A stretch of DNA of 64,000 nucleotides, taken from NCBI GenBank assembly GCA_900317325.1, contig ONGE01000008.1:62001-126000 (forward strand), read 5' to 3'. Numbering within the stretch: position 1 is the stretch's first letter; each line of letters opens with the position of its first letter. This DNA is from an uncultured Prevotellaceae bacterium. Lineage in GTDB: Bacteria > Bacteroidota > Bacteroidia > Bacteroidales > Muribaculaceae. Shown one piece after another: positions 18,597-27,675 of the stretch. The notes below the pieces were generated by a model, which was not told the origin of the DNA, made no database searches, and worked only from the letters and a program-made list of their open reading frames with translations. Position numbers and translations under genes: made by a program.

Positions 18597-18690
18597 GGAG
18601 AATGGAGAATGTTTAATGATTCTATTCTCGACTAAAAAAAGAAAATTCAAAAAATAAATATTAACTAACTAATTAATTTTTTATAACACA

Positions 18691-19071
18691 ATGAGTAATG
18701 TTATCGACGGACTCTATTACAGCGAGTCACATGAGTATGTAAAGGTAGAAGGCAACTTCGGTTTCATTGGTATCACCGACTATGCACAGCACGAGCTGGG
18801 CAACGTGGTTTATGTTGACATGCCCGAGGTTGACGATGAGGTCACCGCAGGTGAGGAGTTCGGCGCTGTTGAGAGCGTGAAGGCCGCCAGCGACCTGATG
18901 TCACCCGTCAGTGGCACCGTTGTCGAGGTTAACGAAGCCCTCGAGGACGAGCCCGGTCTGATCAACAAGGATGCCTTTGAGAACTGGATCATCAAGGTTG
19001 AGTTGAGCGACATGAGCGAGCTCGACGGCCTGATGGATGCTGCCGCTTACAAGGCCATGATCGGCGAGTAA
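18691..19071 (+). CDS. gcvH: Glycine cleavage system H protein
   Basis: Small lipoyl carrier that shuttles the aminomethyl group between P, T and L proteins. The 126-residue length is typical. The lipoylated lysine lies in AVESVKAASD at residue 64, inside the beta-barrel lipoyl domain. The N-terminal YYSESHEYVKVEG and ITDYAQHELGNVVYVDMPE match the family closely. It has its own A/T-rich leader of about 120 bases after gcvT, with a hairpin immediately after the T gene. A separate promoter is possible but no TAnnTTTG box was seen there. Confidence 0.97.
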   Translation: MSNVIDGLYYSESHEYVKVEGNFGFIGITDYAQHELGNVVYVDMPEVDDEVTAGEEFGAVESVKAASDLMSPVSGTVVEVNEALEDEPGLINKDAFENWIIKVELSDMSELDGLMDAAAYKAMIGE

Positions 19072-19096
19072 TTCCGAAATTAAACAAAGCCAATAA

Positions 19097-19132
19097 TGTC
19101 CTTAAGGACACGACATTAACGACCTTAAGGAC
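19097..19132. repeat. CTTAAGGAC palindrome pair between gcvH and gcvPA
   Basis: TGTCCTTAAGGACA (19097-19110) is a perfect 14-bp palindrome. A second copy of the core, GACCTTAAGGAC, follows about ten bases later and is succeeded by TTTT. It could fold as a hairpin in the transcript. Its origin is unknown. Confidence 0.6.
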
Positions 19133-19169
19133 TTTTGAAACTTAAAAAACAAAAACCGTCTATTAATCA

Positions 19170-20516
<1,347 letters not shown>

Positions 20517-20519
20517 GTT

Positions 20520-20582
20520 ATGAATAACACTTTTTACGGTAAACTCATATTTCCGAGAACAGGTGTGCCGAGTACAAGATGA
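20520..20582 (+). other. 20-codon leader frame: detached N-terminus of gcvPB
   Basis: An ATG at 20520 starts a 20-codon frame beginning MNNTFYGKLIF, which resembles the usual N-terminus of Bacteroidales GcvPB. The frame then shifts and stops at TGA 20580-20582. The gcvPB frame just upstream of its ATG reads ENRCAEYKM, as if the segment joining the two pieces had been deleted out of frame. Stop and restart overlap as ATGA, so ribosomes could reinitiate on gcvPB. Confidence 0.65.
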
Positions 20583-21976
20583 GCGACCTCCCCAAGGGCC
20601 TGATGCGTGAGAATGCACCCCTGCTGCCCGAGGTGGACGAGTTGAGCGTCGTGCGCCACTACACCAACATGAGCAACAACAACTTCGGTGTGGACACGGG
20701 TTTCTATCCCCTGGGTTCCTGCACCATGAAGTACAATCCCAAGATCAACGAGGAAATCGCTGCCCACCGCGAGTTCACGGGTCTGCATCCCCTGCAGAAC
20801 CCCGAGACTGCTCAAGGCGCTCTCGCTGTTTACTATTTCCTGCAAACCAGCTTGGCCGAGATTTCGGGCCTGAAGGAGTTCACCTTGAACCCCTTTGCCG
20901 GCGCCCATGGTGAGCTGACGGGTCTGATGATCATGCGCGGTTACCACCTGGAGCGTGGCGACGTGAAGCGCACCAAGGTCATCATTCCTGACAGTGCCCA
21001 CGGCACCAACCCCGCCAGCTCGGCAGTTTGCGGCCTCGACGTGGTGGTAGTGAAGAGCCGTCCCGACGGTACCGTCGATGTGGACGACTTGCGTCCCCTG
21101 CTCGACGACACCATCGCCGGCATGATGATGACCAACCCCAACACGCTGGGTATCTTTGAGCACAACATCGGCGAAATCGCCAAGGCGGTTCACGATTGCG
21201 GCGGCTTGATGTACTACGACGGCGCCAACCTCAACCCCATGCTGGGTAAGGTGCGTCCCGGTGACATCGGCTTTGACATCATGCATATCAACCTGCACAA
21301 GACCTTCTCGACACCTCACGGTGGCGGTGGTCCCGGTAGCGGTCCCGTCGGCGTACGCGAGGGTCTGGAGCACCTGCTCCCCAATCCCCGTGTCGTGAAA
21401 GTCGAGGAAGAGGATTACGACTACTTCAAGCTCGAGTGCAGCGACAAGTCCATCGGCAGCATCAGCGGTCACCTGGGCAACTTCGGCGTGATGATGCGCG
21501 CTCTGGCCTATATCCTGACCCTGGGTCGCGACCAACTCAAGTGGGTCGGCCCGCTGGCTACCCTCAACGCCAACTACATCAAGGAGTCGTTGAAGGACGT
21601 TTATGAACTGCCCATCGGCGGCGTTTGCAAGCACGAGTTCGTCTATGACGGCCTGAAGGACAAGTCCACCGGCGTGACTACCCTCGACGTGGCTAAGCGT
21701 CTGCTGGATTATGGCTTCCATGCTCCCACTATCTACTTCCCCTTGCTGTTCCACGAGGCCCTCATGGTAGAGCCCACCGAGAACGAGAGCAAGCAGACGC
21801 TGGACGAGTTCATCCGCATCATGCGTGTGATTGCTCAGGAGGCTAAGGACGATCCCGAGATGGTGAAGACCGCACCGCACAACACGCCCGTTCGTCGTCT
21901 TGACGACACCCAGGCTGCTTTGCACCCCATCGTAACCTGGCGCGAGCTTGTTGCTGATAGTCAAGCTGCTGAATAA
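20579..21976 (+). CDS. gcvPB: Glycine dehydrogenase (decarboxylating) subunit 2
   Basis: Second half of the split P protein, carrying the pyridoxal phosphate lysine: NLHKTFSTPHGGGGPG, Lys at about 241. The remaining 465 residues include RHYTNMSNNNFGVDTGFYPLGSCTMKYNP, GAHGELTGLMIMR and DSAHGTNPASSAV (shown here as separate parts of one conserved block). The ATG at 20579 is the only in-frame start and overlaps the stop of a short upstream frame as ATGA. Compared with subunit-2 proteins I know, about 25-35 N-terminal residues seem to be missing, because the conserved beginning lies in another frame upstream. The PLP-binding core is intact, so activity is plausible. A sequencing or assembly indel is the alternative. 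Confidence 0.93.
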   Translation: MSDLPKGLMRENAPLLPEVDELSVVRHYTNMSNNNFGVDTGFYPLGSCTMKYNPKINEEIAAHREFTGLHPLQNPETAQGALAVYYFLQTSLAEISGLKEFTLNPFAGAHGELTGLMIMRGYHLERGDVKRTKVIIPDSAHGTNPASSAVCGLDVVVVKSRPDGTVDVDDLRPLLDDTIAGMMMTNPNTLGIFEHNIGEIAKAVHDCGGLMYYDGANLNPMLGKVRPGDIGFDIMHINLHKTFSTPHGGGGPGSGPVGVREGLEHLLPNPRVVKVEEEDYDYFKLECSDKSIGSISGHLGNFGVMMRALAYILTLGRDQLKWVGPLATLNANYIKESLKDVYELPIGGVCKHEFVYDGLKDKSTGVTTLDVAKRLLDYGFHAPTIYFPLLFHEALMVEPTENESKQTLDEFIRIMRVIAQEAKDDPEMVKTAPHNTPVRRLDDTQAALHPIVTWRELVADSQAAE

Positions 21977-21990
21977 TCAGCAACTTTCCT

Positions 21991-22083
21991 GATTAGTGAT
22001 TAGAGATGAGTGATTAGCGAGGGAATACCTCCAAACGATCAACCAGTCTCTAATCACTAATCTATAATCGTTAATCACTAATC
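21991..22083. repeat. GATTAGTGATTA repeats between gcvPB and lpdA
   Basis: GATTAGTGATTAGAGA at 21991-22006 is the exact reverse complement of 22047-22062. A further copy of the core in the latter orientation (TTAATCACTAATC) is at 22071-22083. The 118-bp gap is almost entirely filled by this element. It can form a 16-bp stem and is probably a small extragenic repeat. Confidence 0.75.
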
Positions 22084-22094
22084 TTTTATCTAGT

Positions 22095-23432
22095 ATGTTT
22101 GACATTATCATTATAGGTGCCGGTCCTGGCGGTTACGAGACCGCTGCCGACGCTGCCGCACACGGCCTGAACGTCGCAATCGTTGAGCGTGACCAGATGG
22201 GTGGTACCTGCCTGAACCGTGGTTGCATCCCCACCAAGGCCCTGTGCCGCAATGCCGAGGTCATCAACCTGATGCGTGAGGCTGAAGTCTGGGGTGTGAA
22301 GACCGGCGAGATGGCTTTTGACTATGCGCCCGTGTTTGAACGCAAGGAGGCTGTTGTCAAGCAGTTGCGCGAGGGCGTGGAGATGCTCATGAGTGCTCCC
22401 GGCATCACCGCCATCAAGGGCGAGGCCGTCCTCAAGGACGCTAATACCGTCGTTGTCAACGGTGAGGAATACCAGGCCAAGAACATCATCATCGCTACTG
22501 GCTCAGCACCCCGCGGCCTGCCCATCGAGGGCGCTGACCTGGCAATGACCAGCGACGACATCCTGGCGATGGAAACGTTGCCCAAGAGCCTTTGCATCGT
22601 GGGTGGCGGAGTCATCGGCATGGAGTTTGCCGCCGTATTCAGCACGTTTGGTGTCGAGGTAACCGTCATCGAGTACTGCAAGGAAATCCTGCCGCCGTTT
22701 GACAAGGACGTGGCCAAGCGCCTGAAAACCGTCTTGAGCAAGCGCGGCATCAAGATCATCACCAGCGCTGCCGTGAACGGCATCACGCAGGGCGAGGACG
22801 GCATGACTGTCACCTACGAGCTCAAGGGCAAGCCCCAGAGCGTGACCTGCGAGAAGGTGCTCATGTCGGTAGGTCGCCAGCCCGTCCTGCCCCAGGGCCT
22901 TGACGCTGTTGGCGTTACCGTGGGCCGTCGTGGCATTGAGGTGGACGACAACATGATGACCAATGTGCCCGGCGTATATGCCATCGGTGACGTGAACGGT
23001 CGCATGATGCTCGCCCATGCCGCCAGTGCACAAGGACAACGTGCCCTGCATGCCATCCTGGGCAAGGCCGACGAGATCAAGCTCGACATCGTGCCCAGCG
23101 CTGTGTTCACCGTGCCCGAGTTGGCCATGGTGGGCCTCACCGAGGAGCAGTGCGCCGAGAAGGGCCTTGACGTGACGGTGAAGAAGTCGTTCTTCCGCAG
23201 CAACGGCAAGGCCGTCGCCATGAATGAGACCGATGGTCTGCTGAAGATGATCGTCGATAACACGACGCGCCAGATCGTGGGTTGCCACATCTGCGGCGCC
23301 CATGCCGCCGACCTCATCCAGGAAGTGGTCACCGCCATGAATGCCGGTGCCACCGTTGACCTGCTGGCCCGCAGCATCCACGGTCACCCCACCCTGAGCG
23401 AGGTGATGCTGACCGCCGCCCGCCAGTTCTAG
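22095..23432 (+). CDS. lpdA: Dihydrolipoyl dehydrogenase (L protein / E3)
   Basis: FAD enzyme that reoxidises the dihydrolipoyl group of the H protein and passes electrons to NAD+. The 445-residue chain has the FAD-binding GAGPGG near the N-terminus and the redox disulfide GGTCLNRGCIPTK (Cys 39 and 44). An NAD-binding motif VGGGVIGMEFA lies near 175, a second FAD motif VYAIGDVNGRMMLAHAA near 295, and the C-terminal HGHPTLSE contains the catalytic His-Glu pair. It is the last gene of the glycine cleavage cluster and could also serve other 2-oxoacid dehydrogenases. A 15-bp stem follows the stop. Confidence 0.96.
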   Translation: MFDIIIIGAGPGGYETAADAAAHGLNVAIVERDQMGGTCLNRGCIPTKALCRNAEVINLMREAEVWGVKTGEMAFDYAPVFERKEAVVKQLREGVEMLMSAPGITAIKGEAVLKDANTVVVNGEEYQAKNIIIATGSAPRGLPIEGADLAMTSDDILAMETLPKSLCIVGGGVIGMEFAAVFSTFGVEVTVIEYCKEILPPFDKDVAKRLKTVLSKRGIKIITSAAVNGITQGEDGMTVTYELKGKPQSVTCEKVLMSVGRQPVLPQGLDAVGVTVGRRGIEVDDNMMTNVPGVYAIGDVNGRMMLAHAASAQGQRALHAILGKADEIKLDIVPSAVFTVPELAMVGLTEEQCAEKGLDVTVKKSFFRSNGKAVAMNETDGLLKMIVDNTTRQIVGCHICGAHAADLIQEVVTAMNAGATVDLLARSIHGHPTLSEVMLTAARQF

Positions 23433-23464
23433 CACAATACTTACAAGCCAATGGCTTGCAATAC

Positions 23465-23509
23465 CACAACACGCCACCCACTCTTGATAGCTGCGGGTGG
23501 CGTGTTGTG
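23465..23509. terminator. Long-stem terminator between lpdA and the convergent gene
   Basis: CACAACACGCCACCC (23465-23479) pairs perfectly with 23495-23509 over 15 bp with a 15-base loop. There is no long T-run, but the position between convergent genes supports a termination or 3'-end role. Confidence 0.7.
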
Positions 23510-23546
23510 ATAACATGGGCTTTTAGGCCCACAGAAAAGAGAACTA

Positions 23547-24197
23547 CTAGTTGCTCATGATATAATTAATCATGGCGACGATATCAGAGATGTTGACATT
23601 GCCATCACCGTTAAAGTCTGCACTTTCCAGATTAATTAAACTAGGATCCTCATTTAAGACGTAACTGATGAGTGCAGTGACATCGGTGATGTTGATCTCG
23701 TTGTCATGGTTCACATCGCCATCGTGGTAAGGAATGTAAACCATTTCGGTGGTGACCTTGCTCCAGGCGCCCTTGTCATCACCTACTATCCATGAGAGAG
23801 CGTGCTCACCAGCGGCTAAGTCGATCACATTCACACTTATAACGCCGTTGTTGCCATCCAATGGAGCCGTTATAGCATGCTGGATATCACCGTCAAACCA
23901 GTACATGCAACGCACGATGGTTGCCTCACTCGGAGCGGCAGGCTTGAGGAAAAACCTGGTGACGCTAGAGCTCCATTTCCCGTCACTATCCTGAACACGA
24001 ATCGTAAACGAGTGAAGGCCCTCCCTGAGAGACGAGATATCGATAGACACTGATCCTTCGGCTATTGATTGGCTAGCGGTAATGTTGCCGTCAAGCCAAC
24101 ATTCGCGCTGGACAATGCTTTTCTGTGCCATTGCCGCAAATGCTGTTATCGCAATGGCGACGAATACTAGACTTCTAAAAATATTCATAATCTTCAT
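23547..24197 (-). CDS. Secreted protein with two YWFDG-type beta repeats and dockerin-like tail
   Basis: A 216-residue exported protein. Signal peptide to about residue 25 (ending AAMAQ). Two similar beta-rich modules follow, each starting with a Cys and a tryptophan-glycine turn (RECWLDGNI and RCMYWFDGDI) and continuing to a patterned strand such as REGLHSFTIRV or AAGEHALSWIV. The C-terminal 60 residues are two EF-hand-like calcium loops of dockerin type (GDVNHDNEINITDV and ADFNGDGNVNISDI). No enzymatic domain is seen. It lies 17 bases downstream of the beta-helix gene and is probably cotranscribed. ATGs at 24197 and 24188 are both possible starts. Confidence 0.8.
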   Translation of the reverse strand: MKIMNIFRSLVFVAIAITAFAAMAQKSIVQRECWLDGNITASQSIAEGSVSIDISSLREGLHSFTIRVQDSDGKWSSSVTRFFLKPAAPSEATIVRCMYWFDGDIQHAITAPLDGNNGVISVNVIDLAAGEHALSWIVGDDKGAWSKVTTEMVYIPYHDGDVNHDNEINITDVTALISYVLNEDPSLINLESADFNGDGNVNISDIVAMINYIMSN

Positions 24198-24214
24198 GTT
24201 TTAGCAATGAATAT

Positions 24215-25201
24215 TTATCTTACCTCGGCCTCGTAATGTATGTTAAGAATTGAACCACTCTCTACATTGAGTTGCAAGTCCTTTACTACAGGCGTGCTGG
24301 GATACTTGATCCAACCCAAGCCACCTGACGGGCCGATGAGTGTGCCGTCGGTAGCGACCCACACATTGGGCTGCTGCAACTGGTAGGTGCGGTCGGCCGA
24401 ATAATCCGCATTCTCTCCATCGGCAAAAATATCTGCAAGATCCACCTGATAACAGTTGGTGAGTGTGGCTTGTGGATTCACATTGGCTTCATCCACGTAG
24501 ATGCAGTTGGTCATCATTGCGCCATTAGCCGTGTAGGTTCCTGAACCAGTGAAAATGCAGTTGGTGTATGAATTGGCATTGTTAGTTGCATTTACACCTC
24601 CACCAAATTTATCACGCACCAGGCAATGGTCAATATAGATAGAGTTTGGGGATGCATAATTACCGATCCATGAAATACTCGAGTTAGAAATATGCAAATT
24701 GGTGGCTAAGTAATTTGCACTTGAACCTTTTGTGATTGCATCACCTATATAGCATTGATTGATTTGAGAATCTGTGATTGCAAAAGTAGTAATTTTGCCA
24801 GTCACATAACAGCGGCTGATTATCGTATTTGTCATACCATACACACTCTCAATGTCTCCTTGTACATAAAAGCCTTCTAATATAGCATCACTTATACCTT
24901 CAAGCATCAATTTGCCATTAATTAATGTTTTATCTGTCCCTGTAGTCTCGTCCATCTCAAATCCTGCACCATAAATTGATAGACTCTTTGATAATCGACT
25001 TGTTGGAGCATTAAAAGTACCTGCTGATAAGGTAATCACATCGCCATTAGCAGCAGCGTTGTATGCCAACTGAAACGCATTGGCACCAGTGTACACAGTT
25101 GCTTGGTCGCCATGCTGCAAGATGGCTGTCGGTTCATCGTTCTGTGCATTTGTCATCAAAGCAGCACAGAAAACTAAGAGTAAAAGAATGGTCTTTTTCA
25201 T
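24215..25201 (-). CDS. Secreted right-handed beta-helix-like protein
   Basis: A 328-residue exported protein with a signal peptide ending MTNAQ. The stretch from about 35 to 250 shows the rung pattern of parallel beta-helix proteins: AFQLAYNAAANGDVITLSAGTF, LSIYGAGF, then repeated short strands with Asn and Ile ladders (NTIISRCYV, LHISNSSI, YTNCIFTGSG). Such folds occur in polysaccharide lyases and adhesins, but no catalytic residues can be pointed to. The base composition is clearly more A/T-rich than its neighbours, especially about 24600-25000, which may mean transfer or relaxed selection. A TATCTTTG box at 25297-25304 on the minus strand could drive it and the next gene. Role unknown. Confidence 0.78.
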   Translation of the reverse strand: MKKTILLLLVFCAALMTNAQNDEPTAILQHGDQATVYTGANAFQLAYNAAANGDVITLSAGTFNAPTSRLSKSLSIYGAGFEMDETTGTDKTLINGKLMLEGISDAILEGFYVQGDIESVYGMTNTIISRCYVTGKITTFAITDSQINQCYIGDAITKGSSANYLATNLHISNSSISWIGNYASPNSIYIDHCLVRDKFGGGVNATNNANSYTNCIFTGSGTYTANGAMMTNCIYVDEANVNPQATLTNCYQVDLADIFADGENADYSADRTYQLQQPNVWVATDGTLIGPSGGLGWIKYPSTPVVKDLQLNVESGSILNIHYEAEVR

Positions 25202-25296
25202 AAATCCTTTGGTTTTATTATGGTTAATAAAGTGAATAGCAAAGCAAGCGGCACATCATGCCATCAAGAATCATCAATTCTATCTCTTTTCAACCC

Positions 25297-25304
25297 CAAA
25301 GATA
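25297..25304 (-). promoter_or_regulatory. Putative -7 box for the beta-helix gene
   Basis: TATCTTTG on the minus strand matches TAnnTTTG and lies about 95 bases before the start. A CAAA (TTTG on the minus strand) at 25329-25332 is 24 bases away, wider than consensus. Confidence 0.45.
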
Positions 25305-25506
25305 AAGAAATAAACGCTATACCGCCACCAAAAGGGCGGGGAAAACACCATCACTTTGGATATTTTACCAATTCCTGTGGTTTAATTCAATATGGAAGCT
25401 TGCAATACACCGACATGCTACCCATAACCCTTGATTCAAAACCGAAATGCAAAAACTTTGTAGAGGAAAAGTGGAGACAAGTGCGTGGGAAGTAGAAAGT
25501 TTTTTG

Positions 25507-25514
25507 TAATTTTG
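25507..25514 (+). promoter_or_regulatory. Putative -7 box for uvrB
   Basis: TAATTTTG matches TAnnTTTG and ends 20 bases before the uvrB start. No good -33 element was found. Confidence 0.5.
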
Positions 25515-25534
25515 TAGTTTAGAGTAAATGTGAG

Positions 25535-27610
25535 ATGATGGAATATAGACTGCATAGCGAATATGAGCCGACAGGTGACCAGCCGCAGGCTATTGCCGAA
25601 CTGGCCGATGGCGTGAACGACGGCGTGCCCTACCAGACATTGCTGGGCGTGACGGGATCGGGTAAGACGTTCACGATGGCTAACGTCATCGCGCGCACAG
25701 GACGCCCCACCCTGGTCTTGTCACACAACAAGACACTGGCGGCGCAGCTGTATGCCGAGTTCAAGAGTTTTTTCCCCGAGAACGCGGTGCATTACTTCGT
25801 TTCCTACTACGACTACTATCAGCCCGAGGCCTATATCCCTTCGACCGACAAGTATATCGAGAAGGACCTGGCCATCAATGACGAGATTGAGCGACTGAGG
25901 CTCTCGACAGTGACGGCGCTGCTGAGCGGGCGCCGCGACATCGTGGTCGTGTCGAGTGTGTCGTGCCTCTACGGTATGGGCAACCCCGAGGACATCACCG
26001 CCAATGCCATCGAACTGAAGGTGGGTCAACAAATCGGGCGAGACGAGTTGCTGCACCGCCTTGTGGATGCCTTGTACTCGCGCAGCGATACCGAGTTGAG
26101 GATGGGCACTTTCCGCGTCAAGGGCGACACGGTTGACGTGTTCCTGAGCGACGAGGACATCATGCTGCGCATCATCTTTTGGGGCAATGAAATCGAGCGC
26201 ATCCAGATTCTTGACAGCGAGACCCAACTGCCCACCGAGGATGTGGAAGGATTCAAGATTTTCCCGGCCAACATCTTCGTGACCACCAAGGAGCGCATGC
26301 GTGCCGCGATGGGCCAAATCGACCTGGACCGCGAGAACCAAGTGGCCGCTTTTGCCCGCGAAAACCGCTTTGCCGAGGCCAAGCGGCTGAACGAGCGCGT
26401 GACCTATGACATGGAGATGATGCGCGAGGTGGGTTACTGCTCTGGCATTGAGAATTATTCCCGCTATTTTGACGGCCGCCGTCCTGGCATGCGCCCATTC
26501 TGCCTGCTGGACTACTTCCCCGACGATTTCCTTACCATCATTGACGAGAGTCACGTGACCGTGCCGCAAATCCGCGCCATGTACGGCGGCGACCAGTCCC
26601 GCAAGACCAATCTGGTCCATTACGGCTTCCGCCTTGAGGCGGCTCTGGACAACAGGCCGCTTAGGTTTGAGGAATTTGAGACGTTGACACATCAGACCAT
26701 CTATGTGAGCGCCACACCGGCCGACTACGAGTTGAATAAGAGCGAAGGCATTATCACCGAGCAACTCATCCGTCCGACGGGTCTGCTCGACCCGCAGATC
26801 ATCGTGCGCCCCTCGCAAGGACAGGTTGATGACCTTGTGGAAGAGATTCAGCTGCGCATCGAGCGTGGCGAGCGCACACTTGTCACCACGCTGACCAAGC
26901 GCATGGCCGAGGAACTGAGCGACTACCTGAAGAGGTTGGACATCCGCACCGCTTATATGCACAGCGACGTCGAGACTCTGGAACGCATCGAGATCATCGA
27001 CAACCTGCGTGCCGGCGCCATCGACGTGCTCGTGGGTGTGAACCTGCTGCGTGAGGGACTTGACCTGCCCGAGGTGTCGCTGGTTGCCATCCTGGACGCC
27101 GATAAGGAAGGCTTCCTGCGCAGCCGCCGTTCATTGACCCAAACGGCAGGCCGTGCCGCCCGCAACCTGAATGGCACCGTCATCATGTATGCCGACAACA
27201 TCACCGACTCGATGCGTCAAACCATTGATGAGACCGAGCGTCGCCGCACGTTGCAGCTCAAGTATAACGAGGAGAACGGCATCACTCCCACGGCCATCAT
27301 CAAAGCCCGCACAGCGATTATCGGTCAGGACACCGACATGCACCACCCGACGATACCCAGCCGTCACAACCAAGGCATCATGCCTACCGCATCGGTACCC
27401 GAAATGCGTTATACCGAGGAATTTGACAACAGTGCAGGTGTCGCTGCCGACCCCGTTGTCGCCTATATGAGCGGCAAGGATATGCAGGCCGCCATCGACC
27501 GCCTGAAGACACAGATGATCGAAGCCGCCAAGCGCATGGACTTCCTCGAGGCTGCGCAATACCGCGATGAAATCCTGAAACTGGAGGAAATGCTGAAAGA
27601 GAGGAGTTAA
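25535..27610 (+). CDS. uvrB: UvrABC system protein B
   Basis: Damage-verifying helicase-like subunit of nucleotide excision repair, which loads on DNA from UvrA and recruits UvrC. The 691-residue protein has the Walker A motif GVTGSGKTFTMAN (about 40), the beta-hairpin region YYDYYQPEAYIPSTDKYIEKD split across the conserved block near 95, and a DESH-type Walker B (IIDESHVTVPQ, about 337). It also has the helicase motif VGVNLLREGLDLPEVSL and a C-terminal UVR domain (IDRLKTQMIEAAKRMDFLEA) that contacts UvrC. It starts ATGATG, so Met1 or Met2 may be used. Single gene with its own promoter-like box. Confidence 0.97.
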   Translation: MMEYRLHSEYEPTGDQPQAIAELADGVNDGVPYQTLLGVTGSGKTFTMANVIARTGRPTLVLSHNKTLAAQLYAEFKSFFPENAVHYFVSYYDYYQPEAYIPSTDKYIEKDLAINDEIERLRLSTVTALLSGRRDIVVVSSVSCLYGMGNPEDITANAIELKVGQQIGRDELLHRLVDALYSRSDTELRMGTFRVKGDTVDVFLSDEDIMLRIIFWGNEIERIQILDSETQLPTEDVEGFKIFPANIFVTTKERMRAAMGQIDLDRENQVAAFARENRFAEAKRLNERVTYDMEMMREVGYCSGIENYSRYFDGRRPGMRPFCLLDYFPDDFLTIIDESHVTVPQIRAMYGGDQSRKTNLVHYGFRLEAALDNRPLRFEEFETLTHQTIYVSATPADYELNKSEGIITEQLIRPTGLLDPQIIVRPSQGQVDDLVEEIQLRIERGERTLVTTLTKRMAEELSDYLKRLDIRTAYMHSDVETLERIEIIDNLRAGAIDVLVGVNLLREGLDLPEVSLVAILDADKEGFLRSRRSLTQTAGRAARNLNGTVIMYADNITDSMRQTIDETERRRTLQLKYNEENGITPTAIIKARTAIIGQDTDMHHPTIPSRHNQGIMPTASVPEMRYTEEFDNSAGVAADPVVAYMSGKDMQAAIDRLKTQMIEAAKRMDFLEAAQYRDEILKLEEMLKERS

Positions 27611-27665
27611 AAAGTTAGGAGTTAGAAGTTAGGAGTTAAGAGAAGCAAGATTTTGCGTCTCTACA
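27609..27665. repeat. GTTAGGAGTTA direct repeats plus TTGCGTCTCT element
   Basis: The gap after uvrB contains AGTTAGGAGTTA repeated with small changes (27613-27639), followed by an imperfect copy of the AGAGACGCAA/TTGCGTCTCT palindrome family (about 27638-27663). Three better copies of that family occur elsewhere in the window. Confidence 0.65.
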
Positions 27666-27675
27666 ATAGACAAGC

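Larger units (their letters stand above)
25202..25534. other. Intergenic region upstream of uvrB and the beta-helix gene
   Basis: 333 bases between divergent genes. It holds a minus-strand TATCTTTG box (25297-25304), a small CCGCC/GGCGG hairpin (about 25322-25339), and a TAATTTTG box for uvrB. A 91-codon open frame on the plus strand has no family resemblance and is not called. Confidence 0.6.

Noticed and set aside
20534-21964. 476-codon open frame antisense to gcvPB
   Set aside because: Shadow of a highly expressed-type gene; no start context or homology.
25220-25495. 91-codon open frame upstream of uvrB
   Set aside because: No recognisable family, overlaps promoter elements on both strands, and lacks a promoter of its own.
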